A DNA stretch of 64,000 nt from NCBI GenBank assembly GCA_041060555.1, contig JBEUDS010000007.1; one strand, given 5' to 3'. The stretch's first letter is position 1, and each line of letters opens with the position of its first letter. The DNA comes from CAUJIW01 sp963205175. GTDB lineage: Bacteria > Pseudomonadota > Alphaproteobacteria > Sphingomonadales > Sphingomonadaceae. Below, piece after piece: positions 52,022 through 60,803 of the stretch. The notes beneath the pieces were generated by a model. The model had not been told where the DNA came from. It worked only from the letters and a program-made list of their open reading frames with translations, and searched no databases. A program made the position numbers and the translations under genes.

Positions 52022-52936
52022 TCACTCCACCCAGTCGAGGCCGATCTCGCGGTAGACGCTGCGGTCCTCCGCCCAGTTGGGCTTGACCTTGACATGCAGG
52101 AACAGGTGGATGCGCCGGCCGAGCTGCGCTTCCATGTCGGCCCGCGCGGCCTCACCCAGGGCCTTGATGCGCGTGCCTTTGGCGCCGACGACGATTGGCT
52201 TCTGGGTCTCGCGCTCGACGTAGATCACCTGGTGGATCGCCGCCGAGCCATCGCGGCGTTCTTCCCATTTCTCGGTGTCGACGGCGGCCGCGTAGGGCAA
52301 TTCGTCGTGGAGCTGGTGGTAGATCTTCTCGCGGGTGATTTCGGCCGCCATCAGCCGCTGGGTGACGTCGGCGACCTGGTCTTCCGGGTAATGCCAGGGG
52401 CTTTCCGGCATCATGGCGGCCAGGGTCTGCTTGAGATCGGCGACACCATCGCCGGTCTCGGCCGAGACCATGAAGATCTGCTGGAACGGCAGGCGGGCAC
52501 TGAGCTCCGCCGTCAGGCTCAGCAGTCGCTCCTTGGGGCAGATGTCCACCTTGTTGAGCACCAGCAGTTTTGGCGTGGTGGTATCGGCTTCGAGGCCGGC
52601 GAGGATCGCCTCCACCTCCTCATTGCGGGTGCCGCGCTTGGCGTCGATCACCAGCACGATGACATCGGCGCCCTGGGCGCCGGTCCATGCGGCCTTGACC
52701 ATCGCCCGGTCGAGCCGGCGCTTGGGCGCGAAGATGCCCGGCGTGTCCACCAGCAGCATCTGTGCCCGCCCCTCGATGGCGATGCCGATCAGCCGGGTCC
52801 GGGTGGTCTGCACCTTGGCCGAGACGATGGCGACCTTGGCGCCCACCAGCGCGTTGACCAGCGTCGACTTTCCGGCATTGGGGGCGCCAATGACGGCGAC
52901 CTCGCCGCAGAGGGTGGGGGGAGGGGTGTCGGTCAT
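52022..52936 (-). CDS. era: GTPase Era
   Basis: GTPase for 16S rRNA maturation and 30S assembly. The 304-residue protein has G1 GAPNAGKST, G2 TTRTRLIGI region, G3 DTPGIF, G4 NKVD and G5 SAETGDG, then the KH domain with the RNA-binding VIYVERETQKPIVVGAKGTRIK. It overlaps the rnc stop by ATGA (start 52936) and is the last gene of the run lepB-rnc-era, a standard order. Confidence 0.97.
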   Translation of the reverse strand: MTDTPPPTLCGEVAVIGAPNAGKSTLVNALVGAKVAIVSAKVQTTRTRLIGIAIEGRAQMLLVDTPGIFAPKRRLDRAMVKAAWTGAQGADVIVLVIDAKRGTRNEEVEAILAGLEADTTTPKLLVLNKVDICPKERLLSLTAELSARLPFQQIFMVSAETGDGVADLKQTLAAMMPESPWHYPEDQVADVTQRLMAAEITREKIYHQLHDELPYAAAVDTEKWEERRDGSAAIHQVIYVERETQKPIVVGAKGTRIKALGEAARADMEAQLGRRIHLFLHVKVKPNWAEDRSVYREIGLDWVE

Positions 52937-53610
52937 GACTGTCCTTTAAGGGTTTCGAGCAGGGCGGTGGCGGCGCGCTTCTCCGCTTCCTGCTTGGAGG
53001 CGCCGGTGGCCTGCACGGGCGCCTGGCCGCGAACGTTTACCTCAATGGTGAACTCCGGAGCGTGGTGCGGGCCGTATCGGGATATAATCTGGTAGGTCGG
53101 GATCGGCAGTCCGCGCCCTTGCGCCCATTCCTGCAACGCTGATTTGGGATCCTTGCTGACGGTGTGGGCACCCTCCAGCAACGGTGTCCAGGCAGCATGG
53201 ACGAACTTGCGGGCCGCCGTCATGCCGCCGTCGAGGTACAGCGCGCCGATCAGCGCCTCGCAGACGTCGCCGAGCACGTTGAGGGTTTCATGCACCCGTT
53301 GTTCGCGGGCGGTGCGTTCGAGCCGGACGTGGGCGCTGGCGCCGATGGCGCGGGCGACGCTGGCGCAGGTCTCGCCCCGTACCAGCTCGACGAAGCGGCG
53401 ATTGAGCCGGCCCTCGCTTTCGCGCGGGAAGCGCTCGAACAGCCAGTCGGCGATGATCAGCCCGAGCACGCGGTCGCCCAGAAACTCCAGCCGCTGATAG
53501 CTGGGGCCAGGCAGCGAGGTGTGGGTGAGGGCTTCCTCCAGCAGGGCAGGCGTCTTGAAACGGCGTCCGAGTGCCTGCTCGGCCCAGTCGAGAGCGGCGG
53601 TATCGTTCAT
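52933..53610 (-). CDS. rnc: Ribonuclease III
   Basis: Double-strand-specific endoribonuclease for rRNA and mRNA processing. The 225-residue protein has the signature RLEFLGDRVLGL, DVCEALIGALYLDGG with the second Glu/Asp metal site, and a C-terminal dsRNA-binding domain (DPKSALQEWAQGRG ... GASKQEAEKRAATALL). Start ATG 53610 overlaps the lepB stop by 4 bases; the longer frame upstream is inside lepB. Confidence 0.96.
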   Translation of the reverse strand: MNDTAALDWAEQALGRRFKTPALLEEALTHTSLPGPSYQRLEFLGDRVLGLIIADWLFERFPRESEGRLNRRFVELVRGETCASVARAIGASAHVRLERTAREQRVHETLNVLGDVCEALIGALYLDGGMTAARKFVHAAWTPLLEGAHTVSKDPKSALQEWAQGRGLPIPTYQIISRYGPHHAPEFTIEVNVRGQAPVQATGASKQEAEKRAATALLETLKGQS

Positions 53611-54482
53611 TGGACCTTCTGGAACAGACGCTCCCAGCGGACCGTCTTGTGCCACTTCCAGGGCTCCCAAAGCCGGGCCTCGCCGTTGGTGGAGAAGAAC
53701 AGGATCTCGGCGCGGCCGACCAGATTCTCGGCTGGCAAGAAGCCGACCCCGTCTTCCATCGGGGATACCCGGCTGTCGAGCGAATTGTCGCGGTTGTCGC
53801 CCATGGTGAAGTAGTGACCCGCCGGCACGTAGAACGGACGGGTGTTGTCGTGCGGCCCGAAGCCCTGCAGGTCGAGCGTCATGTAGCTGCGGCCGTTGGG
53901 CAGCGTCTCGCGATACTGGGGATAGCGGCACACGGCCTGGCCGGTGTCGTCGGTCACCCGGTAGAAGGGGTACATCGGGCAGTCGGTGTTCGGGCTGACC
54001 CTGACCACGAAATCCGCCACTTTCTCGCGCTTAACCGCCTGGCCATTGATGTAGAGCGCGCCGCCCTTCATCTGGATCATGTCGCCAGGCATTCCGATGA
54101 TACGCTTGATGAAGTCGGTCGAATTGTCCTTGGGCAGCTTGAACACGGCCACGTCGCCCGGTTCAACCGCACGGTCGGGGATGCGACCCTCGATCGGCAT
54201 GATGCCGAGCGGGAAAGAGTAGCGGCTGTAGCCGTAGGGATATTTGGAGACGAACAGATAGTCGCCGACCAGCAGGCCCGGCAGCATCGACTCCGAGGGG
54301 ATATTGAACGGCTCGTAGGCGATCGAGCGGAAGCCGACCGCGATCAGCACCGCATAGACGATGGTTTTCAGCAGTTCCTTGCTTTCCTCCAGCCAGCCCG
54401 CGGGCTTCTCGGGCGTCGCTTTCGGTTGCGGCTTGCCGGCCTCGGTGAGGGGCGGAGAAGCGGGGGTGTCAGGATCGGCCAT
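53607..54482 (-). CDS. lepB: Signal peptidase I
   Basis: Inner-membrane serine/lysine protease that removes signal peptides. The 291-residue protein has one N-terminal membrane segment (TIVYAVLIAVGFRS), catalytic S65 in IPSESMLPGL, catalytic K126 in DFIKRIIGMPGD, and the boxes YFTMGDNRDNSLDSR and VGRAEILFFS. Start ATG 54482 gives the usual N-terminus; a GTG at 54515 lacks a ribosome site. acpS lies 51 bases upstream. Confidence 0.96.
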   Translation of the reverse strand: MADPDTPASPPLTEAGKPQPKATPEKPAGWLEESKELLKTIVYAVLIAVGFRSIAYEPFNIPSESMLPGLLVGDYLFVSKYPYGYSRYSFPLGIMPIEGRIPDRAVEPGDVAVFKLPKDNSTDFIKRIIGMPGDMIQMKGGALYINGQAVKREKVADFVVRVSPNTDCPMYPFYRVTDDTGQAVCRYPQYRETLPNGRSYMTLDLQGFGPHDNTRPFYVPAGHYFTMGDNRDNSLDSRVSPMEDGVGFLPAENLVGRAEILFFSTNGEARLWEPWKWHKTVRWERLFQKVQ

Positions 54483-54533
54483 GCGGGTCCACCGGTTGCG
54501 AAGGAAGGGGCGCACTTGGCCCCGGGAGGGGGT

Positions 54534-54971
54534 TCAAGTCAAGGGAGAGGGGGTGCCAGCCGGGCCGTCGGGCAGGGGGCGGGCGAAGATGATGACCACT
54601 GCCTGCGCCCAGGGATGATCGTCAGTCAGCGTCAAATGGATGTCGGCCGCCATGCCGGGCGGGGTGATGGCGGCCAGCCGTACGGCGGCGCCGCCGGTCA
54701 GGCTCAGCGTGGGCTGGCCGGTGGGCAGGTTAATGACGCCCATGTCGCGGAAGAACACACCGGCGCGAAAGCCGGTGCCCAGTGCCTTGGCGCAGGCCTC
54801 CTTGGCGGCGAAGCGTTTGGCGTAGCTCGCCGCGCGGGTGAGTTCTCGCCGTTCCGAACGGGCGATCTCGACCTCAGTGAAGATGCGATTGATGAAGCGG
54901 GCACCGAACCGTTCGATCGAGGCGCTGATGCGCTCGATGTTGGCGAGATCGTTGCCCAGTCCGATGATCAT
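54534..54971 (-). CDS. acpS: Holo-[acyl-carrier-protein] synthase
   Basis: Transfers phosphopantetheine from CoA to apo-ACP. The 145-residue protein has MIIGLGNDLANIERI with metal-binding D8, FAAKEACAKALGTG with the second Glu, and GVFFRDMGVINLPTGQPTLSL. Length is normal, with a short Pro-rich end. The start overlaps pdxJ by ATGA, the common pdxJ-acpS pair. Confidence 0.95.
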   Translation of the reverse strand: MIIGLGNDLANIERISASIERFGARFINRIFTEVEIARSERRELTRAASYAKRFAAKEACAKALGTGFRAGVFFRDMGVINLPTGQPTLSLTGGAAVRLAAITPPGMAADIHLTLTDDHPWAQAVVIIFARPLPDGPAGTPSPLT

Positions 54972-55705
54972 TGAAGACGTCCGGCGTCCATGGCCGCGCG
55001 CATGTCGCCGATCGCGCGGTCGAGGCCAACGAATACCGCCTCGCCGATCAGGAAGTGGCCGATATTGAGTTCGGCCAGTTCGGGAATGGCGGCGACCGGG
55101 CCGACGTTGTCGGTGCGCAGGCCGTGGCCGGCATGGACCTCAAGGCCCAGCGCCGCGCCGTGACGGGCGGCTTGCGTCAGCCGTTCCAGCTCGACCACAG
55201 CGGCGCTGCCGGCGAGATGGCTGTAGCGGCCGGTGTGCAGCTCGACGACGGGCGCGCCGAGCCGGGCGGCGGCCTCCAGTTGGCGCGGGTCGGGCTCGAT
55301 GAACAACGATACACGGATGCCGGCCTCGCGCAGGGCGGTCACCATCGGGGTCAGCCGTGCCAGGCCGCCCACCACGTCCAGCCCGCCTTCGGTGGTGCGC
55401 TCCTCGCGGCGTTCCGGCACGATGCAGGCGGCGTGCGGCCGGTGGCGAAGCGCGATGGCGAGCATCTCGTCGGTGGCGGCCATTTCCAGATTGAGCGGGC
55501 GGTCGATCTCGGTGACCAGGCGCGCGATGTCGTTGTCCGAAATGTGGCGCCGGTCCTCCCGCAGATGCGCGGTAATGCCGTCGGCGCCGGCGGCGACCGC
55601 CAGCCGGGCGGCCTTCACCGGGTCGGGGTGCACTCCGCCGCGTGCGTTGCGGATGGTCGCCACATGGTCGATGTTGACCCCCAGACGCAGACGAGACCCG
55701 GTCAT
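54968..55705 (-). CDS. pdxJ: Pyridoxine 5'-phosphate synthase
   Basis: Last step of the DXP-dependent vitamin B6 route. The 245-residue TIM barrel begins LRLGVNIDHVATIRNARGG, includes ITAHLREDRRHI, NLEMAATDEMLAIALRHRP, VSLFIEPDP and LEVHAGHGL, all conserved in PdxJ. It overlaps acpS at one end and the DUF2062 gene at the other by 4 bases each. Confidence 0.96.
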   Translation of the reverse strand: MTGSRLRLGVNIDHVATIRNARGGVHPDPVKAARLAVAAGADGITAHLREDRRHISDNDIARLVTEIDRPLNLEMAATDEMLAIALRHRPHAACIVPERREERTTEGGLDVVGGLARLTPMVTALREAGIRVSLFIEPDPRQLEAAARLGAPVVELHTGRYSHLAGSAAVVELERLTQAARHGAALGLEVHAGHGLRTDNVGPVAAIPELAELNIGHFLIGEAVFVGLDRAIGDMRAAMDAGRLQ

Positions 55706-56262
55706 GCGGCACCTCTCTCATGAAGGCGCTGGCGAGCCCGCAGCCGCCTGGCGCGTTGGTGATGGGCAAAGACGATCAGCTTGCGCATGGCGATATACGC
55801 CAGAACCCAGCCGATTGCAGCCAGTACGATGGCGCCCGCGGCAAAGGCCGGGCCGAAGTGTTCGATGGCGTCGACGGGATGCTGGAAGAAGGTGATCAGG
55901 CTGATGTCGGGGGTGCTCGCCGACGGGTGTTTGCCCACCAGCATTTCACCCAGACCAATATCGGCGGCCATCAGCAGCCCGACCACCACCGGGTTGCCGA
56001 AGAGGATGGTGGCGAGCGTGGCGGCGAGCAGATTGCCGCGCGTCACCAACGCGAGCGCCATCGCCAGCACCACATGCAGGCCCAGCGGCGAGAAGGACAT
56101 GGCGATACCGGAGGCCACCCCGGCGGCGATGCCATGCGGCGTGCCCGGCAGTCGCAGCAGGCGGTGACGATAGTAGAGCAGGGTCCGGCGCAGCCCCTGG
56201 CGCGGCCACAGCCGGTTGATCAAGCGCGGGATCAGCGGCAGGGGCTGGCGGCGGCGGAACAT
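55702..56262 (-). CDS. DUF2062 membrane protein
   Basis: The 186-residue protein has an Arg-rich head, the DUF2062 core with GTPHGIAAGVASGIAMSFSPLGLH, and hydrophobic segments near residues 62-100 and 145-162. DUF2062 proteins are small inner-membrane proteins without an assigned activity. It lies between pyrE (6 bases) and pdxJ (4-base overlap) in the rsh-to-era operon, a position it holds in many alphaproteobacteria. Confidence 0.85.
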   Translation of the reverse strand: MFRRRQPLPLIPRLINRLWPRQGLRRTLLYYRHRLLRLPGTPHGIAAGVASGIAMSFSPLGLHVVLAMALALVTRGNLLAATLATILFGNPVVVGLLMAADIGLGEMLVGKHPSASTPDISLITFFQHPVDAIEHFGPAFAAGAIVLAAIGWVLAYIAMRKLIVFAHHQRARRLRARQRLHERGAA

Positions 56263-56268
56263 CGCGGT

Positions 56269-56859
56269 TCAGGCCTTGAGGCCGCGACTCCCGGGCTTGA
56301 TGGCGGGGATGGCGGCCAGCTCGGGCGGAAGGTGGTCCGCCGGGTAGGCCGGCACCGACAAGCGGACCAGCGGGAAGAACGGCACGCCGAGGTCGGCCTG
56401 GCCGCTGGAACGATCCACCAGGCTGCCGGCGGCGATCACCGTGCCGCCATGGTCTTCGATGCAGCGGATGCACTCACGCGAGGACAAGCCGGTGGTGACC
56501 ACGTCCTCCATCATGAACACGCGGGCGCCGGCCGGAATCTCGAAGCCGCGCCGCAGGGTGAACTGGCCGTCGACGCGTTCGGTGAACAGTGAGTCGACAC
56601 CCAGCGCGCGGGCCATCTCGTAACCCACCACGACGCCGCCCATGGCCGGCGAGACAACGAGGTCGATCTGACCGCGGATGTCGGCGGGCAGGCGTGCCGC
56701 CAGTGCCTGGCACAGGCGCTCGGCGCGCGGCGGCGACTTCAGGACCAGTGCGCACTGGAGATAGAGTGACGAGCGCAGCCCCGAGGAGAGGATGAAATGC
56801 CCTTCGAGCAGGGCGCCGGCGGCGCGGAATTCCGCCAAGACATCGTCATCCGTCATCAT
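56269..56859 (-). CDS. pyrE: Orotate phosphoribosyltransferase
   Basis: Converts orotate and PRPP to OMP in pyrimidine synthesis. The 196-residue protein has GHFILSSGLRSSLYLQC, VVSPAMGGVVVGYEMAR, and the PRPP loop MMEDVVTTGLSS with the acidic pair and TTG. The start doublet is ATG ATG; I take the first. It begins 19 bases after rsh ends and continues the operon. Confidence 0.95.
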   Translation of the reverse strand: MMTDDDVLAEFRAAGALLEGHFILSSGLRSSLYLQCALVLKSPPRAERLCQALAARLPADIRGQIDLVVSPAMGGVVVGYEMARALGVDSLFTERVDGQFTLRRGFEIPAGARVFMMEDVVTTGLSSRECIRCIEDHGGTVIAAGSLVDRSSGQADLGVPFFPLVRLSVPAYPADHLPPELAAIPAIKPGSRGLKA

Positions 56860-56878
56860 CGTGATCCTGCCTGTACTG

Positions 56879-59014
56879 TCAGCCGTGGCGGCGTTCGACC
56901 GCGCCCACGACCTGGGTTGCCCTAAGAGCTGCCTGCACCCTTGTCAAATGGCGCAGGTCGGCCACTTCGACATCGATCTCGAACGTGGCGAACTGGCGGT
57001 CGCGATGCAGCAGCCTGACGTTGGCGATATTGGTGTCGCTCTGGGCCATGATGCCGGCGACGGTCGCCAGCGCGCCGGGTTCATTGCGCATGACCACCGT
57101 CAGGCGGCCGATGAAGCGCTCCGGGCCGGAATCGCCATGCCAGCGCAGGTCGACCCAGCGGTCAGGGACGTGGGCCAGCGATTCAAGGCTGTGGCAGTCA
57201 ATGGTGTGCACAAGCACGCCCTGGCCGGTCTGCCGGATGCCGACGATGCGGTCGCCCGGCACCGGGTGACAGCATTCGGCCAGATGGACGGCGACACCGG
57301 GGGTCAGGCCCTGGATCGACAGCGCCAGCGGTGCCGGCTCCTTGTGTTCGTCCACGTCGGCGGCCTTGCGGCCGCGCTTCGGTTTGCTCACCGAACCGGG
57401 CAGGATGGCCTCCATCACCGCCTCGTCACCGAGCTGGTGGCTGGCGAGCGCCAGATACAGCTGCTCCTCGTCAGCGAGCTTCAGCCGCACCAGCGCGTCC
57501 CTGATCGCGCCGTCCGCCAACGGTACCTTCAGCCGTTCCACCAGCGCGTCAAGCAGGCGCCGGCCAAGGGCGATCCCATCTTCCCGCTCCTTATGGCGGA
57601 CGAAGCGGCGGATGGCCGAGCGGGCCTTGCCCGTAATGGCGAAGGCTTCCCACGCCGGATCAGGTTGCTGCGCGGACGAACGGAGAATCTCCACCTGGTC
57701 GCCATTGGCCAGCACGGTGCGCAGCGGCACCACCCGGCCGTTGACCTTGGCGCCGACGGTGGTGTCGCCTAGCTTGGTGTGAACGGCGTATGCGAAATCG
57801 ACCGGCGTGGACCCCTTGGGCAGCTGGATCAGCTCGCCCTTGGGGGTGAAGCAGAAAACCTGGTCCTGGAACATCGCCATGCGGGTGTGTTCCATGAACT
57901 CCTCGGGCGTCGAGGCGTGTTCAAGGATTTCCAGCAGGTCCTGCAGCCACGGGTACTGCTTGCCGCCCTCCGTCTGCAGGTGCTGCTTGTAGGCCCAGTG
58001 GGCGGCGAGCCCCAGTTCCGCCTGGGCGTGCATCTCGTGGGTACGGATCTGGATTTCGATCCGCATCCGTCCCGGCCCCATCACCGTGGTATGCACCGAA
58101 CGGTAGCCGTTGCGCTTGGGCGTCGAGATGTAATCCTTGAACCGGCCCGGCACGGTTGGCCATCGCTGGTGAATGAGCCCCAGCGCCTGATAGACCTGCG
58201 GCGTGCTGTCCACCAGCACCCGAAACGCCATGATGTCGGAAAGCTGCTCGAAGCTGATGTCTCGCTCGTGCATCTTTTTCCAGATCGAGTGCGGCTGCTT
58301 CTCGCGGCCGAACACTTCGGCCCTGATTTCGTTCTGGGCGAGCAGGGCGGTCAGGTCCTCGATGACCCGCGGCACCAGGTCTCCGGCGGTTTCCCGCAAC
58401 TGGGCCAGCCGCCTGGTGATCGTCTCGTAAGCCGGTGGATCAAGTTCACGAAAGGCGATGGCGGCAAGTTCGTTCTTGAACTCGTACATGCCGATGCGCT
58501 CGGCCAGTGGCGCATAGATGTCCAGCGTTTCGCGAGCGATGCGACGGCGCTTATCCTCGTTCTTGATGAAATGCAGCGTGCGCATGTTGTGCAGGCGATC
58601 AGCGAGCTTGACCAGCAGCACGCGGATGTCGTCCGACATGGCGAGCAGGAACTTGCGGAAGTTTTCGGCTGCCCGTTCAGTATCGGTCTGGGCTTCAATG
58701 CGCGACAGCTTGGTGACGCCGTCCACCAGCCGACCGACATCGGCGCCGAACAGTTTGTCGATCTGTTCCTGCGTTGCCACCGTATCCTCGATGGTGTCGT
58801 GCAGGATCGCTGTGGCGATGGTCTTGTCGTCGAGCTTGAGGTCGGTGAGGATGCCCGCCACTTCGATGGGGTGGGAGAAATAAGGGTCGCCGCTGGCCCG
58901 CAACTGGGTGCCATGGGCCTTCATCGAGAACACATAGGCGCGGTTCAGCAGGTCCTCGTCCGCCTCCGGATCGTAGGCTCTGACCTTCTCGACCAGCTCG
59001 TACTGCCTGAGCAC
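56879..59014 (-). CDS. rsh: Bifunctional (p)ppGpp synthetase/hydrolase (RelA/SpoT homologue)
   Basis: Controls the stringent alarmone. The 711-residue protein has an HD hydrolase domain (H48, then H72-D73 in LHDTIEDT), a synthetase domain (RFKDYISTPKRNGYRSVHTT), a TGS domain (IQLPKGSTPVDFAYAVHTKLG) and a C-terminal ACT domain, so both activities look intact. The start is GTG 59014, which matches the family opening LRQYELVEKVRAY. A terminator hairpin lies only 26 bases before this start, leaving no room for a promoter in between. The gene heads the run to era. Confidence 0.95.
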   Translation of the reverse strand: MLRQYELVEKVRAYDPEADEDLLNRAYVFSMKAHGTQLRASGDPYFSHPIEVAGILTDLKLDDKTIATAILHDTIEDTVATQEQIDKLFGADVGRLVDGVTKLSRIEAQTDTERAAENFRKFLLAMSDDIRVLLVKLADRLHNMRTLHFIKNEDKRRRIARETLDIYAPLAERIGMYEFKNELAAIAFRELDPPAYETITRRLAQLRETAGDLVPRVIEDLTALLAQNEIRAEVFGREKQPHSIWKKMHERDISFEQLSDIMAFRVLVDSTPQVYQALGLIHQRWPTVPGRFKDYISTPKRNGYRSVHTTVMGPGRMRIEIQIRTHEMHAQAELGLAAHWAYKQHLQTEGGKQYPWLQDLLEILEHASTPEEFMEHTRMAMFQDQVFCFTPKGELIQLPKGSTPVDFAYAVHTKLGDTTVGAKVNGRVVPLRTVLANGDQVEILRSSAQQPDPAWEAFAITGKARSAIRRFVRHKEREDGIALGRRLLDALVERLKVPLADGAIRDALVRLKLADEEQLYLALASHQLGDEAVMEAILPGSVSKPKRGRKAADVDEHKEPAPLALSIQGLTPGVAVHLAECCHPVPGDRIVGIRQTGQGVLVHTIDCHSLESLAHVPDRWVDLRWHGDSGPERFIGRLTVVMRNEPGALATVAGIMAQSDTNIANVRLLHRDRQFATFEIDVEVADLRHLTRVQAALRATQVVGAVERRHG

Positions 59015-59040
59015 CTGTTCCAGTCACTTCCCGCGCCACG

Positions 59041-59072
59041 AAAAAACCCGGCGCGGCGCCGGGCTTCTTCTT
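59041..59072 (-). terminator. Rho-independent terminator/attenuator between rpoZ and rsh
   Basis: On the minus strand the hairpin CCCGGCG-CCG-CGCCGGG is followed at once by TTTTTT (59046-59041); flanking A and T extend the stem further with wobbles. It ends 26 bases before the rsh start. It will terminate rpoZ transcripts, and any rsh transcript must pass through it. Confidence 0.88.
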
Positions 59073-59188
59073 GCTAACTCCGCCAGTTCCCAACGATATT
59101 GGGGAGAGCGGCGTCGAGGTCAACCTCGCAATACGGGTGTCGGGCCATCGCCGTGCAGGTGTGGCCGCACTGTGACTTATTCGCCGAC

Positions 59189-59536
59189 TTATTCGTCGCC
59201 GACGTCGTCGTCCTCGACCGCCGGACGCGGCGGCTGGGCGGCCGTCAGGCGCAGTGCCGCGGCCGAGGCGGCCAGCGAGACCTCCTCCTCCGGCACGTCG
59301 TCCTTCACCTCGATGACCTTCTGCATCGACTGCACGAGGGCTTCCTGCAGCGACTCGATCGATACGGTTTCCTCGGCGATCTCGCGCAGCGCGACCACCG
59401 GGTTCTTGTCACGATCACGGTCGACCGTCAGTTCGGCGCCGCTGGAAATCTGCCGCGCCCGCTGGCCGGCGTAGAGAACCAGATCGAAACGGTTGGGAAC
59501 CTTTTCAACGCAATCCTCGACGGTAACGCGCGCCAT
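59189..59536 (-). CDS. rpoZ: RNA polymerase omega subunit
   Basis: Small RNA polymerase subunit that aids assembly and, in many proteobacteria, forms part of a ppGpp site. The 115-residue protein has the family core MARVTVEDCVEKVPNRFDLV, LYAGQRARQISSGA and KNPVVALREIAEETV, then an acidic tail (VEDDDVGDE). Start ATG 59536 has GAGAGG eight bases upstream. rsh follows 174 bases later behind a terminator. Confidence 0.95.
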   Translation of the reverse strand: MARVTVEDCVEKVPNRFDLVLYAGQRARQISSGAELTVDRDRDKNPVVALREIAEETVSIESLQEALVQSMQKVIEVKDDVPEEEVSLAASAAALRLTAAQPPRPAVEDDDVGDE

Positions 59537-59574
59537 GGCCAAGCCTCTCTCGAAATCCACAGGATGAACCGGCG

Positions 59575-59604
59575 CGGCTATCAGCCCTGCCCGGCAAAGT
59601 CAAG
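59575..59604 (-). promoter_or_regulatory. Candidate rpoZ promoter
   Basis: On the minus strand CTTGACT (-35, TTGACT at 59603-59598) is followed after 17 bases by TAGCCG (59580-59575), a weak -10. It lies 39 bases or more upstream of the rpoZ start in the 80-base gap after the LysM gene. Only the -35 is convincing. Confidence 0.35.
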
Positions 59605-59616
59605 ATTTTCAGCGGT

Positions 59617-60750
59617 TCAGGACGCTGCACGCTGTGGCAGATACTGAGTCGGGTTCATGGCCTGTCGGCCCCGGCGGATCTCGAAATGCAATTGCGGACG
59701 GTCGACGGCGCCGGTCGCGCCGGCCCGGGCCACGGGATCACCCTGACGCACCGTGTCGCCGCGTGAAACCAGCAGTTCCTGGTTGTGGGCATAGGCGGTC
59801 ACCCAGCCGTCGCCATGCTTGATGAGCAACAGCCAGCCGAAGCCGGCCAGGCCATCGCTGGCATAGGCGACCACGCCATCGGCGGCGGCCCGCACGGTGG
59901 TGCCCCGGTTGACCGCGATGTTGATGCCATCGTTGTGCAGCCCGCCAGCCTTGGGGCCATAGCCGGAGATGACGCGACCCTCGACGGGCCAGGTGAAACG
60001 GCCGGCAAAGCTGCCAGGCCGGGGGATGGGCGCCGGCGTGGCCGTGGCCGGCCCGGTCTTCGCGACGCTGCCGGGGGCGGCTTCGCCGGTGCTGGCGAGC
60101 GCCTGACCGGATGTCGTGATCGGGTCGGGCGCGGCGCTTCCGCTCGCCGGCAGGCGCAGGCGCTGGCCGATCCGCACGCCGTAAGGGGCGGCAAGATCGT
60201 TGAGGCGGGCAAGCGCCGTCAGGTCGACTCCGTAGGCGCGGGAGATGGCGTAACCTGTCTCACCGGGCTGGACGACATGGTAGCGCGCGGCCGGTATGGT
60301 CAGTCGCTGGCCCGAGCGCAGCGCATAGGGCGGCTCCAGCCCGTTGGCACTGATGAGGTCGCGCAGTTCGACCCCGGTACGTCGTGACAAGGCAAACAAT
60401 GTCTCCCCCGGCTGGACCACCACCGTGCCGCCGCTGACGGCCACTGGACTGGCTCTGGCCGGGGCAGGCGGCGACGGCGTTGCCGGACGAGCGGCGGTTG
60501 CCGCCGGCGTACTGCGCCGCGGCGGCGGGGCGGGGCGGGCGGCGTGTCGGGTTGGGGTTGGGGCGGACCGGGACTTCTGTTGCCTCGGCGCCGGTGCTTG
60601 TGATCGGGCCTGTTCCTGGGCGCGGGCCTGTTCCTGGGCGCGGGTTTGCGCCTGGGCGGCGGCCTTCACGCGCTCGAAGTTGGATGAGCCGCAAGCCGCC
60701 AGCATGCTTGCGACCACAAGACACAGTATCTTGTGGGCAACCCGTTTCAT
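59617..60750 (-). CDS. LysM/LytM (M23-like) envelope lipoprotein, NlpD/EnvC type
   Basis: The 377-residue protein has a lipoprotein signal (SMLAAC, Cys at about 20), an Ala/Gln/Arg linker with repeated EQARAQ units, two LysM domains (about 109-152 and 157-201) and a C-terminal LytM domain. In active M23 peptidases the last motif is HxH; here it reads QLHFEIR, so the first His is Gln, while H-N-D-G and YAHN are kept. That points to an NlpD/EnvC-like amidase activator rather than a protease. AmiC (35.9 kb) and FtsEX (2 kb) are encoded in the same window. surE precedes it by 53 bases. Confidence 0.88.
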   Translation of the reverse strand: MKRVAHKILCLVVASMLAACGSSNFERVKAAAQAQTRAQEQARAQEQARSQAPAPRQQKSRSAPTPTRHAARPAPPPRRSTPAATAARPATPSPPAPARASPVAVSGGTVVVQPGETLFALSRRTGVELRDLISANGLEPPYALRSGQRLTIPAARYHVVQPGETGYAISRAYGVDLTALARLNDLAAPYGVRIGQRLRLPASGSAAPDPITTSGQALASTGEAAPGSVAKTGPATATPAPIPRPGSFAGRFTWPVEGRVISGYGPKAGGLHNDGINIAVNRGTTVRAAADGVVAYASDGLAGFGWLLLIKHGDGWVTAYAHNQELLVSRGDTVRQGDPVARAGATGAVDRPQLHFEIRRGRQAMNPTQYLPQRAAS

Positions 60751-60803
60751 GACGCTGACTCTAGAGGAACCGGCTACTCCCGCAAAGAGTCTCCGGTCCG
60801 GTG

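Noticed and set aside
54527..54545. A GGTTCAAGTC-like string resembling a tRNA T-loop
   Set aside because: No matching acceptor, D- or anticodon stems around it; it is the end of acpS.
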